35,295 bases of DNA, taken from assembly GCF_000731095.1 (NCBI RefSeq), contig NZ_JMTZ01000045.1:1-35295 (forward strand), in the 5' to 3' direction. The notes below the pieces were generated by a model that saw only the letters and a program-made list of their open reading frames with translations, did no database searches and was not told the origin of the DNA. This stretch comes from Lysobacter antibioticus (GTDB lineage Bacteria; Pseudomonadota; Gammaproteobacteria; Xanthomonadales; Xanthomonadaceae). Below, one piece after another: positions 28,717-35,295 of the stretch; position 1 is the first letter of the stretch; each line of letters starts with the position of its first letter. Made by a program: the position numbers and the translations under genes.

Positions 28717-28745
28717 GTTCGTCGCAACCGGAGTGCCGTGCGGCC

Positions 28746-29219
28746 TCAGCCGCCGCCGCGCACGCGCAGGGTCAGGCCCTTGAGGAAATTGCGCAGCAGC
28801 TGATCGCCGCAGAGGCGGAAATTCTTGTGGTCGGCCTGACGGAACAAGGCGGTCAGCTCGGGCTTGGAAATCGGGAAGCCGGCGTCCTGGAAGGCCTGGT
28901 GCATGTCGACGTCCTTCAGTTCGAAGGCGACCCGCAGCTTCTTCAACACCACGTTGTTGGTGACGCGTTTTTCCACCGGGCGCTGCGGCTGGCTTTCGTC
29001 GCGGCCGCGGTAGTGGAACACCAGCCCGTCGAGAAAATGCGCGAGCACCAGGTTGCTGCACTCGGCATAGCCTTCCTCGTCCTCCTTCTTCAGGAACGCC
29101 AGGATGTCGGCCTTTTCCAGGGCCAGGTTCGGGTCGGCCAGCTTGGCGATCTCGACGACCTTGAGGTCGCTGAGGTCGAGCATGTAGCGGATGCTGCGCA
29201 GTACGTCGTTGTTGATCAT
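28746..29219 (-). CDS. DUF1456 family protein (YehS-like)
   Basis: This 157-residue soluble protein consists of two copies of a helical module of about 70 residues, as in E. coli YehS. The first is MINNDVLRSIRYMLDLSDLKVVEIAKLA...DILAFLKKEDEEGYAECSNLVLAHFLDGLVFHYRG. The second is VTNNVVLKKLRVAFELKDVDMHQAFQDAGFPISKPELTALFRQADHKNFRLCGDQLLRNFLKGLTLRVRG. The paired phrases NNDVLRSIRY/NNVVLKKLRV and FLDGLV/FLKGLT show the duplication. Molecular function is unknown. The ATG at 29219 is the start of the first module and GGAAC lies about 5 bases before it; the longer open frame is Pro/Arg-rich and rejected. It converges on nasS. Confidence 0.93.
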   Translation of the reverse strand: MINNDVLRSIRYMLDLSDLKVVEIAKLADPNLALEKADILAFLKKEDEEGYAECSNLVLAHFLDGLVFHYRGRDESQPQRPVEKRVTNNVVLKKLRVAFELKDVDMHQAFQDAGFPISKPELTALFRQADHKNFRLCGDQLLRNFLKGLTLRVRGGG

Positions 29220-29539
29220 CGGTGTTCCATGGCGCCGCGCCTGTTGCAGGCGGAGCGTAGCGCGAGTCGGGTTCGGGGTCTTTCGTGGTGCGGGCGGCGC
29301 CGGGCGCGAGGCCGGGGCAGGCGCTGGAAAGTCGTGGGTGGGCCATTTTGGCATCCCTGGGCGCGCAGGGGTGAACGGGGGCGTTCAGCCAGCCGGTCGG
29401 CGCGGCGGTTTCGCTCCGCCCGTGGCAACCGAATGCTCGAACGGTGCATCCAAGCCCGTATTCGTGTCCGGCAGGGGGCTGTAACGCCGAACGCGAGATC
29501 TCGCTCCGCCATCTCGTCGCAACTCCTCAAAGGGCATCC
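29220..29539. other. intergenic region between the DUF1456 gene and the serine hydrolase
   Basis: This 320-base divergent region must contain both promoters, but no clear -35/-10 pair was found on either strand. An Arg/Gly-rich plus-strand frame reading 29444-29539 is an upstream extension of the hydrolase gene, without family similarity. AAAGGG at 29529-29534 is the hydrolase ribosome-binding site. Confidence 0.5.
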
Positions 29540-30745
29540 ATGACTCGCATCGCGTCCGCGCAACACCCGTTCAACAGCAGGAGCCGTCGTTCGTCGCCGA
29601 TGTGGGCGACGGCGCTGACCCTGGTCATGGCCTGCGGGACGGCGACCGGCGCGTCGGCATCGTCCGTCGCGCCGGCCTTCGTCGCGACCATCGAGGCCGA
29701 AGTGCCTGCCTTGATGCAGTCGGCCAAGATCCAGGGTGCGGCGGTGGGTCTGATCGTCGATGGCGAACTGGTGTACGCCAAAGGTTTTGGTTTCGCCGAT
29801 CACGCCGGCCGGGTTCCGGCCACCGCCGACACCGTATTCGTGGCCGCCTCGTTGTCGAAGCCGATCGCGGCCTGGGTGGCGATGAGCCTGGTGGAGCAGG
29901 GCAAGATCCGCCTGGACCAGCCGGTGGCCGAGCTGTTGTCGCCTTGGCCGCTGGCCGAAGGCAAGTTCGACCATCGTGCGATCACGTTTCGCCATCTGCT
30001 TTCGCACACCGCCGGCACCACCCTCGGCGGCTACCAAGGTTGGCTCGACTTCAAGGAATTGCCGAGCCTGGAGGAATCCCTCGCCGGCAAGACCAACGGA
30101 CGCGGCGCGGTCGAACTGTTCGCACCGGCCGGCGCGCAGTTCCAGTATTCCGGCGGCGGCTACACCTTGATGCAGCTCGCGATCGAGCGCAGCACCCAGC
30201 GCAAGTACTCCGAGCTCGCGCAAGAGTTCGTGTTCGCGCCCTTGGCCATGAAGCACTCCAGCGTAGCGATGACGCCGCAGTTGTTGGCCCGTGCGGCGCA
30301 AGGCCACGGCGACGACGGCAGCCCGGTGCCGATGCGCTATTACGTCGAGCAGGCGCCCTCGACCCTGAGCACCACGGTCGAGGATTTCTCTCGATGGATG
30401 ATCGCCGGCATGGAGCAGGCCGATGGAACGACTATCGGCCCGATGTCCCCGCGGCAACTCGCGCAAATGTACGAGCCGGCGAAGCTCAGCACCGAACGCG
30501 CTTCCGGCGATGCCGTCTACGGGCTCGGCCATTTCATCCAACGCTTGAGCGACGGCAGCACCGCGGTCGGCCACGATGGCCGCAATCAGGCCGGGTTCCG
30601 CGCCAACTTCCTGATGCGTCCGCACCAACGCGACGGTATCGTCTTCTTCAGCAATTCTCGCACCGGTCTTGCGCTGGACCGCATCGTCTGCCTGTGGACG
30701 GCGGATGCGACGAAAGCCGATGCCACGGCGAGTTGCAAGAAATAG
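29540..30745 (+). CDS. exported serine hydrolase of the class C beta-lactamase family
   Basis: The 401-residue product has a signal peptide with a positively charged start (MTRIASAQHPFNSRSRRSSPMWATALTLVMACGTATGASA) and a beta-lactamase/DD-peptidase fold. The active-site serine lies in SLSK (residues 104-107), the second motif is YSG (203-205, in place of YxN) and the third is HDG (345-347, in place of KTG). This pattern, with GFGFADHAGRVPATADTVFVAASLSK and RHLLSHTAGT, marks the broad family of esterases, peptidases and lactamase-like proteins, so beta-lactam resistance should not be assumed. AAAGGG 5 bases before the ATG at 29540 supports the start. A cysteine at 32 could be a lipid site (MACG), but the lipobox is poor. 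It converges with the next gene. Confidence 0.9.
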   Translation: MTRIASAQHPFNSRSRRSSPMWATALTLVMACGTATGASASSVAPAFVATIEAEVPALMQSAKIQGAAVGLIVDGELVYAKGFGFADHAGRVPATADTVFVAASLSKPIAAWVAMSLVEQGKIRLDQPVAELLSPWPLAEGKFDHRAITFRHLLSHTAGTTLGGYQGWLDFKELPSLEESLAGKTNGRGAVELFAPAGAQFQYSGGGYTLMQLAIERSTQRKYSELAQEFVFAPLAMKHSSVAMTPQLLARAAQGHGDDGSPVPMRYYVEQAPSTLSTTVEDFSRWMIAGMEQADGTTIGPMSPRQLAQMYEPAKLSTERASGDAVYGLGHFIQRLSDGSTAVGHDGRNQAGFRANFLMRPHQRDGIVFFSNSRTGLALDRIVCLWTADATKADATASCKK

Positions 30746-30779
30746 CCGGCGGCGTTGCAGCGGATTTGTGCGTAAGCAG

Positions 30780-31541
30780 TCAGCCCGCGATTGCCGACAA
30801 TTGCGAATAAGAAGTCGCCGGCGAGCGCGCCAGGCAGGCGCGCCAGTCCAGGAGATCGCTGAATTCTTGCGCGAGTTGCGGGTCGCTCCAGCAGCGGCGA
30901 TGGGCCGGGCCGAGCGGCGGCTCGGTACGGGCGATGGGGGCGATGCCTTCGAGCACGACCGCCATCGCGATGTCGGCGTAGCCGAAGCGCTCGAACAGAT
31001 AACCGCTGCCGGAGCGATCCAGGCCTTCGCGCAGTCCTTCGAGTGCGCGACGCAAGGCGCCGGGGACGAGCAGGTGCTGGTATTTCCTGTCGAGCCGGCG
31101 CGCGGCATCGCGGGCGACGAAGCGCAGCGGCGGGCGCAAGGGCGCAGGCAGCAGGCCGGCCAGGGCTTCGTCGAGGGCAGGGGGGCTGGCGAGCACGCCG
31201 CGCACGACGCGGGTGCGGATTTCGGCGAGCGCGGCCTCGCTGAGTTCATTCCAGGCCGCAATCGCGGCGAAATCGCCGAGGCGGCCGTCGCCGGCCTGGG
31301 CATCGGCATGGCGGGCGATGTCCCAGGACCCGCGTACGACCTGCACATCGGTCAGCAGCACCGGCACCGAGACCGCGCCGGTCCATTGCCGCATTCGCCA
31401 GCGCAACCAGGGTTCGCTGAGGGTGGGGGTGTATTCGCGATAGCCGAAGGGCAGGCTGCAGTGCTCCAGCGCCCAGCGCGCCTTCTGCGTCCACGGCGAG
31501 AAGGATTCGCCGACCAAGAGCACTGCGGGATCTGCCGTCAT
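30780..31541 (-). CDS. glutathione S-transferase-like protein
   Basis: The 253-residue product has a thioredoxin-like N-terminal domain (VLLVGESFSPWTQKARWALEHCSLPFGYREYTPTLSEPWLRWRMRQWTGAVSVPVLLTDVQVVRGSWDIARHAD, residues 7-80). SFSPWTQKARWAL and VSVPVL, with the cis-Pro glutathione contact, mark the GST fold. An all-helical C-terminal domain follows (DRSGSGYLFERFGYADIAMAVVLEGIAP), where the FGYADIAMA helix is the N-capping segment. Substrate is unknown. The ATG at 31541 has AGGATGAG upstream; ATG codons at 31550 and 31571 are alternatives. It ends 34 bases from the hydrolase stop, facing it, and is divergent from the lipoprotein gene at 31814. Confidence 0.87.
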   Translation of the reverse strand: MTADPAVLLVGESFSPWTQKARWALEHCSLPFGYREYTPTLSEPWLRWRMRQWTGAVSVPVLLTDVQVVRGSWDIARHADAQAGDGRLGDFAAIAAWNELSEAALAEIRTRVVRGVLASPPALDEALAGLLPAPLRPPLRFVARDAARRLDRKYQHLLVPGALRRALEGLREGLDRSGSGYLFERFGYADIAMAVVLEGIAPIARTEPPLGPAHRRCWSDPQLAQEFSDLLDWRACLARSPATSYSQLSAIAG

Positions 31542-31813
31542 GCGTCTCATCCTGGTTGGAAGGCTTGCCATGGCTCGGACGGCGAACACCGTACCGGGTC
31601 CGCCGATAGGCCTTGTTCGCGCAGGCCTGCCGGGCCCGCGGCGGAGTGGTTTGCGGCTGGGCGACTGGGTACAGTAAGGCCTGAGGCCGGCCGAGTATGC
31701 AGTGCTCTTCAAGCGAGCAACTGGCCCAGACTCAGGACGAGGTAGGGGAGTGCATTCACGTCCTTGCGGGGCGTTGGGTGCACGGCGGATCGATCCATCG
31801 ATCGGGGGAAGGG

Positions 31814-32302
31814 ATGTCGCGCAAATTCGCTTGGGCAATGATGTTGGCGATGGTGCTCGTGCTTTGCTCGTGCAAGGTGAGAATCGGACCGGAGAAAGAA
31901 GAGCCGGTCAGCGCGGGTACTGAGCAGCAGCAGCGCGAGGTGCTTGCGGCGGCTGAGAAGTTCGCGGATCGGCTGGACAAGGGTCGTTACGCGGAGAGCT
32001 GGGAGCTGGTTGGCCCGGTGCTTTTGGCTAGCAGCACGAAGCAAAAATTCACCGGCCACCTGGCCACGATTCGCAAGCCCCTGGGCGCTGCCGGAAAGCG
32101 GGAGATCATCGGGTTCGGTTTTCAGAAGAAACTCGATAATGCTCCGCCTGGACAATACGCGACGATCGCCGTGAAAACCGACTTTGCGAAGGTCGGAGGC
32201 GTGAAGGAAACTTTCGTGTTCGAGCAGGCCGGCAAGGACTGGAAGCTGGTCGGTTACTGGTTGTCGAAGAAGCAGACGCTCTCGTTCAATCCATCCAAGT
32301 AA
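31814..32302 (+). CDS. DUF4019-like lipoprotein
   Basis: The 162-residue product has a lipoprotein-type signal (MSRKFAWAMMLAMVLVLCSC; cysteine 20 is the likely lipid site although LCSC is not an ideal lipobox). After it come REVLAAAEKFADRLDKGRYAESWELVGPVLLASSTKQKFTGHLATIRKPLGAAGKREIIGFGFQKKLDNAPPGQYATIAVKTDFA and FVFEQAGKDWKLVGYW. The helix followed by a curved sheet, with the AESW and GQYATI phrases, fits DUF4019. Function is unknown. GGGGAAGGG (31805-31813) is a strong ribosome-binding site for the ATG at 31814. It is first in a run of four exported proteins on the plus strand. Confidence 0.85.
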   Translation: MSRKFAWAMMLAMVLVLCSCKVRIGPEKEEPVSAGTEQQQREVLAAAEKFADRLDKGRYAESWELVGPVLLASSTKQKFTGHLATIRKPLGAAGKREIIGFGFQKKLDNAPPGQYATIAVKTDFAKVGGVKETFVFEQAGKDWKLVGYWLSKKQTLSFNPSK

Positions 32303-32347
32303 GACAGGTCGGCGCGTGAGCCGGATTGTGATTACCCGAGGCAAGCG

Positions 32348-32794
32348 ATGAAATACGTCCTGGCACTGTTCGCCCTGCTGCTGGCGGGCGCAGCTTGCGC
32401 TACTTCCGTACCTCTCAAGCCTCTCGAAGAGATGGTCGGGGAGGCGGATCACGTCGTGGTCGCGACGGTCGAGTCGGTGGACATGGTCGGCGGCCGTGGC
32501 GAGCCGATTATCGATCCAAAGGCGCGCACTGGGCCGGGATCGAAGAACCGAATGCGCTTCAATCTGCGGGTCGAGGAACTGTTGTTCACCCGTTCGCCGG
32601 TGCTGCCGCCGGCCTTGCGCGTGCCGTTGTGGTCGGCCTGGCATTACGAGCTGGGCGACATCCAGGAGCAGGTGACGGGTTCGACCGGCATCTTTCTGCT
32701 CAAGGGCGACGACTACCAACCGGTGTACCCGGCCGATTTTCAGCGTCCGCTCGACGAGCGCGAGCAAATCGAGCGCCTGTTGCAGTCCCGGTAA
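32348..32794 (+). CDS. exported hypothetical protein
   Basis: The 148-residue product has a Sec signal (MKYVLALFALLLAGAACA, cleaved before or near TS). The mature part has the pattern LKPLEEMVGEADHVVVATVESVDMVGG, FNLRVEELLFT, ALRVPLWSAWHYELGDIQEQVTGSTGIFLLKGDDYQPVYPADFQRPLDE: an all-beta domain of a type often found as small periplasmic proteins in this group. I do not know its function. The cysteine at 17 sits in GAAC and could instead be lipid-modified. GAGGCAAGCG before the ATG is an acceptable ribosome-binding site. It lies 45 bases after the DUF4019 gene. Confidence 0.82.
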   Translation: MKYVLALFALLLAGAACATSVPLKPLEEMVGEADHVVVATVESVDMVGGRGEPIIDPKARTGPGSKNRMRFNLRVEELLFTRSPVLPPALRVPLWSAWHYELGDIQEQVTGSTGIFLLKGDDYQPVYPADFQRPLDEREQIERLLQSR

Positions 32795-32903
32795 GCGCGG
32801 GACTCCGCAGCGGCCCGTTTGGCCTTACGGCTTCGGCCTTAATGGCCCTGTTTCGCCGTCCACTGCGCCGCTATTTTTCCGGCAGGCACAGGAGGACGGT
32901 CGG

Positions 32904-33509
32904 ATGAAGCAGATCGGCTACGCGCTCGGCGCCGCGCTATTGGCGGCGGCAATGGTCATGGCCCCGGTGGCGATGGCGACGCAGGACACGCCCAAGACGA
33001 CGAAGCCGGCCGATCTGTCGGGCCTGCGCGATTTCGATTTCTTGAACGGCCATTGGAAGACCAAGCACCGGCGGCTCAAGCAACGCTTCGTCGGCAGCAG
33101 CGAATGGATCGAGTTCGACGGCAGCTTCAGCCAGCGCCCGTTGATGGACGGGTGGGGAAACACCGGCGACAACGTCTTCAACCTGCCTGGTGGTGCCTAT
33201 CGCGGGGTCAGCCTGCGTGCCTACGACGCCCAGACCGGGCAATGGACGGTGTGGTGGCTCGACGGACGCAATCCCGGCGACGACCTGAGCCCACCGAACA
33301 AGGGGCGCTTCGAGCGGGGTCTCGGGCGTTTCTTCGCCAAGGACACGATGCAAGGCAAACCGGTGCTGGTGCGGGTGACCTGGTCGCAACCCAGCCCGGA
33401 CGCGCCGCGTTGGGAGCAGGCGTTCTCGATCGACGACGGCAAGACCTGGGAGCTCAACTGGGTCACCGATTTCATCCGCGTCGATACCAAGACCGCCGCC
33501 GCCGACTGA
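32904..33509 (+). CDS. exported DUF1579-like protein, Sec-type paralogue
   Basis: The 201-residue product has a Sec signal (MKQIGYALGAALLAAAMVMAPVAMA, residues 1-25). The domain opens with LRDFDFLNGHWKTKHRRLKQRFVGSSEW, then RGVSLRAYDAQTGQWTVWWLDGRNPGDD, GRFERGLGRFFAKD, GKPVLVRVTW and WEQAFSIDDGKTWELNWVTDFIR. The DF.F..G.W..KHRRL start and the beta-barrel-like spacing of aromatic residues resemble DUF1579, a lipocalin-like family of unknown function. GGAGGACGGTCGG before the ATG at 32904 supports the start. It is a paralogue of the next gene. The two mature domains align along their whole length. Confidence 0.87.
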   Translation: MKQIGYALGAALLAAAMVMAPVAMATQDTPKTTKPADLSGLRDFDFLNGHWKTKHRRLKQRFVGSSEWIEFDGSFSQRPLMDGWGNTGDNVFNLPGGAYRGVSLRAYDAQTGQWTVWWLDGRNPGDDLSPPNKGRFERGLGRFFAKDTMQGKPVLVRVTWSQPSPDAPRWEQAFSIDDGKTWELNWVTDFIRVDTKTAAAD

Positions 33510-33548
33510 GCCGGCGCGGTCCCGTAGCCAGGCTTCTTCACGAACTCG

Positions 33549-34151
33549 ATGACAACGCCCATGACCGACTCGATCGATCGCCGACGCCTGCTGCAATGGT
33601 CGCTCGCGGCGGTTCCCGGCTTGATGTTGCTCGGCACCGCTGCCGGCGCCGAAAAGGCCACGAAGGAGAATGCACGCCGCGCCGGTGCCGAGCGCGACTT
33701 CGATTTCTTTCTCGGCAGTTGGGACGTCAAACATCGTCGCCTCAAGAAGCGGTTGGCGGGCAATAACGACTGGGAGGAATTCGAAGGCAGCACCCGTTGC
33801 CAGTCCCTGCTCGGAGGCATCGCCAATATCAACGACAGCGTGTCTTATCGGGCCGGTGGCGTGTATCGCGGCATGGGTCTGCGCGCGTTCGATGCCAACA
33901 GCCAGACCTGGGCCGACTGGTGGCTGGACGGCCGCAACCCGGTGAAGATCGACACGCCTGGCATCGGACGATTCGAAGGCCGTGTCGGTACCTTCTTTTC
34001 CGAGGACCTCCACGACGGCAAGCCGGTACGGGTGCGCGGTGTGTTCACCCACCTCAGCGACAGCCGCATGCAGTGGGAGCAGGCGTTTTCGCCCGACGGC
34101 GGTGCGACCTGGGAGACCAACTGGGTGATGCGCTATACCCGGACCGCGTAA
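33549..34151 (+). CDS. exported DUF1579-like protein, Tat-type paralogue
   Basis: The 200-residue product carries a twin-arginine-type signal (IDRRRLLQWSLAAVPGLMLLGTAAGA, RRR at 11-13) and then a domain closely similar to its neighbour: DFDFFLGSWDVKHRRLKKRLAGNNDWEEFEG, YRGMGLRAFDANSQTWADWWLDGRNP, GRFEGRVGTFFSED, GKPVRVR, WEQAFSPDGGATWETNWVMRYTR. Tat export suggests folding or cofactor loading before export, by inference. The ATG at 33549 and the ATG at 33561 (four codons later) both keep the signal; neither has a clear ribosome-binding site. A gap of 39 bases separates it from the Sec-type paralogue. Confidence 0.86.
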   Translation: MTTPMTDSIDRRRLLQWSLAAVPGLMLLGTAAGAEKATKENARRAGAERDFDFFLGSWDVKHRRLKKRLAGNNDWEEFEGSTRCQSLLGGIANINDSVSYRAGGVYRGMGLRAFDANSQTWADWWLDGRNPVKIDTPGIGRFEGRVGTFFSEDLHDGKPVRVRGVFTHLSDSRMQWEQAFSPDGGATWETNWVMRYTRTA

Positions 34152-34245
34152 AGCAAGGGGCGGACTCTCGTTTCCTGTCAGTGTCGTCGGCTGAGTAAGC
34201 GATCTGTCCTGGCTGTCGTGATCGAAACTTTCGCTGGATCACGCT

Positions 34246-34277
34246 GAAGCCGCGCCGATCGTATTCGGCGCGGCTTC
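34246..34277 (+). terminator. strong hairpin terminator after the paralogue pair
   Basis: GAAGCCGCGCCGA (34246-34258) and TCGGCGCGGCTTC (34265-34277) form a perfect 13-bp stem with a 6-nt loop, 95 bases after the stop codon. The downstream run (GTCGTCTGTTCGATTTCTG) is only moderately T-rich. It probably closes the run of exported-protein genes. Confidence 0.6.
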
Positions 34278-34752
34278 GTCGTCTGTTCGATTTCTGCTTG
34301 CGGCCGATTCCACACTGCAATACAGACGCGCGGTAGCGTGCAGATGCCGCTGTCGAATGTTCGCGCATGAACCATGCGCAGTCATCGGCCCCAATGTCGT
34401 AGCGCACTTGCATTCGCTTATCGATCACACGGGGATGGTTTGCTCGTCATATCTATGTGTGCCGAAGTTCACAGGGATGCACGGCTTTGAGTGTGCCAAC
34501 TTTACTAGAGTTGATATTTTCATAAGCGAATTGCGTACTGCATCACGTTTTATTTTGTAAGCTGGGTTTGAGACCTAGCACGGCTGTGATGCCTGCGAAG
34601 TCGGGCAAGGGCATAAGGAAGTGTGCCAGCCATTGGGCGTATCGCTTGTACAGGCTTCGGCTTGCTATCGGCGACACGGTTTCTCCAGGGCCTGCGAACG
34701 GAATCGCGACTAGTCAATCGAGCTGCAGATGATCCGTCAGCGGAAGGTTCGC
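34278..34752. other. AT-rich, gene-poor stretch
   Basis: No supported gene lies here. The part near 34425-34570 is markedly richer in A and T than the rest of the window (for example TTGATATTTTCATAAGCG from 34511 and TTTTATTTTGTAAG near 34550). A 67-codon frame at 34357-34560 has no ribosome-binding site and no known family. The stretch could hold the promoter of the gene at 34753, but no convincing hexamer pair was found. Confidence 0.5.
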
Positions 34753-35013
34753 ATGAGTATCCAAATCGTCGGTCGTAATACGGTCGTTCCGGCAGCGCCG
34801 AGCATCGAACAGGCAAAGCCGCAAGCGGAAGCGCCGAGCACCAAGGTCATACACAGCACCGTTTTCTCGGGGCTGGGCGTGGGCACTCAGGTGACCTTGA
34901 TCGTGCACAGCGACACCATGAGCGACCAACACGTCTCCCTGCTGCACGACAATTGTCTGAAAGCGTTGGAGCGAGCGGCCCGGTCGGTATGCGAGGAAGT
35001 CGCAGCGGCTTGA
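34753..35013 (+). CDS. small hypothetical protein
   Basis: The 86-residue product (MSIQIVGRNTVVPAAPSIEQAKPQAEAPSTKVIHSTVFSG..., then VTLIVHSDTMSDQHVSLLHDNCLKALERAARSVCEEVAAA) has a low-complexity Ala/Pro/Glu segment near residues 10-30 and a C-terminal amphipathic helix. I do not recognise it. GGAAGG (34742-34747) lies 5 bases before the ATG at 34753; an ATG at 34729 in frame lacks such a site. There is no signal peptide or membrane segment. It is the only gene between the AT-rich patch and the hexamer array, and the terminator at 35255 probably ends its transcript. Confidence 0.6.
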   Translation: MSIQIVGRNTVVPAAPSIEQAKPQAEAPSTKVIHSTVFSGLGVGTQVTLIVHSDTMSDQHVSLLHDNCLKALERAARSVCEEVAAA

Positions 35014-35083
35014 GGCGGTTGTTGTGCAGTCGACGCGCTAGTCGGGAGGAGGGTGCTTTTACCCCAAGTTCCGCTGCTGCTGG

Positions 35084-35209
<126 letters not shown>

Positions 35210-35254
35210 TGTGCGTCGCCGAGCACTCGCGAAGGCAAACGAAGACCCGGAGGG

Positions 35255-35281
35255 CGGCCCGCATGGATGCGGGCCGTTTTT
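35255..35281 (+). terminator. rho-independent terminator downstream of the hexamer array
   Basis: CGGCCCGCAT (35255-35264) and ATGCGGGCCG (35267-35276) form a perfect 10-bp inverted repeat followed by TTTTT (35277-35281). The T-run lies on the plus strand, so it ends rightward transcription, probably of the gene at 34753, with the hexamer array in the 3' untranslated part. Confidence 0.85.
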
Positions 35282-35295
35282 CATCGGGACAGGGA

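Noticed and set aside
29540-30745. Serine hydrolase as an antibiotic-resistance beta-lactamase
   Set aside because: YSG and HDG replace the YxN and KTG motifs of true class C enzymes; the family is mostly esterases and peptidases.
34357-34560. 67-codon frame in the AT-rich patch
   Set aside because: No ribosome-binding site, odd composition and no known family; probably open by chance.

Overview
The window is a GC-rich chromosomal segment of a gammaproteobacterium of the family Xanthomonadaceae, most likely Lysobacter or a close relative. The main evidence is gene order: smpB-ratA-rnfH-bamE-fur-recN-hrcA-grpE-dnaK-dnaJ, then dapB-carA-carB-greA-rpfE-recJ, is the arrangement I know from Xanthomonas and Lysobacter. 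Strong third-position GC bias and dispersed repeats built on GTAGGAGCGGCG and on GGGAATC agree with this. The genus is an inference; no rRNA or marker search was possible.

Layout. 1-3.4 kb: smpB (minus), ratA and rnfH (plus), bamE (minus), fur and a DUF2199 gene (plus), with repeats at the left edge and upstream of smpB. 3.5-5.3 kb: recN (minus), followed divergently by hrcA. 5.5-11.1 kb: the heat-shock block hrcA, grpE, dnaK, dnaJ. Good sigma-32-type promoters lie before grpE and before dnaK, no CIRCE operator was seen, and a nested inverted-repeat spacer separates dnaK from dnaJ. 11.1-15.4 kb: an exported DUF3857/transglutaminase-like protein, dapB, and a secreted M43 zinc metalloprotease, the first and last inserted among housekeeping genes. 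15.8-24.0 kb: carA, a small membrane-anchored gene overlapping it, carB, greA, rpfE and recJ. 24.1-25.4 kb: a small unknown gene and an isolated type VI secretion gene, tssA, beside about 520 bases with no convincing gene. 25.9-28.7 kb: a CysG with an incomplete methyltransferase half (minus), divergent from nasT-nasS, a nitrate-sensing antitermination pair. 28.7-31.5 kb: a DUF1456 gene, a serine hydrolase and a glutathione S-transferase-like gene. 31.8-34.2 kb: four exported proteins in a row, the last two adjacent paralogues with Sec-type and Tat-type signals. 34.2-35.3 kb: an AT-rich patch, a small unknown gene, a mosaic of 21 hexanucleotide units and a terminator.

How the genes work together. 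SmpB (trans-translation), HrcA/GrpE/DnaK/DnaJ (protein folding), RecN and RecJ (recombination repair), GreA (transcript cleavage), BamE (outer-membrane assembly), Fur (metal control), DapB (lysine and peptidoglycan precursor) and CarAB (arginine and pyrimidines) form a conserved core. Accessory genes, mostly secreted or envelope proteins, are interspersed. The nasTS/cysG group belongs to nitrate and nitrite assimilation whose structural genes are not in this window.

I found no complete undescribed system. The strongest leads are the hexamer mosaic near the right end, the nested palindrome between dnaK and dnaJ, the eroded CysG beside a 19-bp palindrome, the small gene inside carAB, the orphan tssA, and promoters placed so close to ATG that several genes may be read from leaderless mRNAs.
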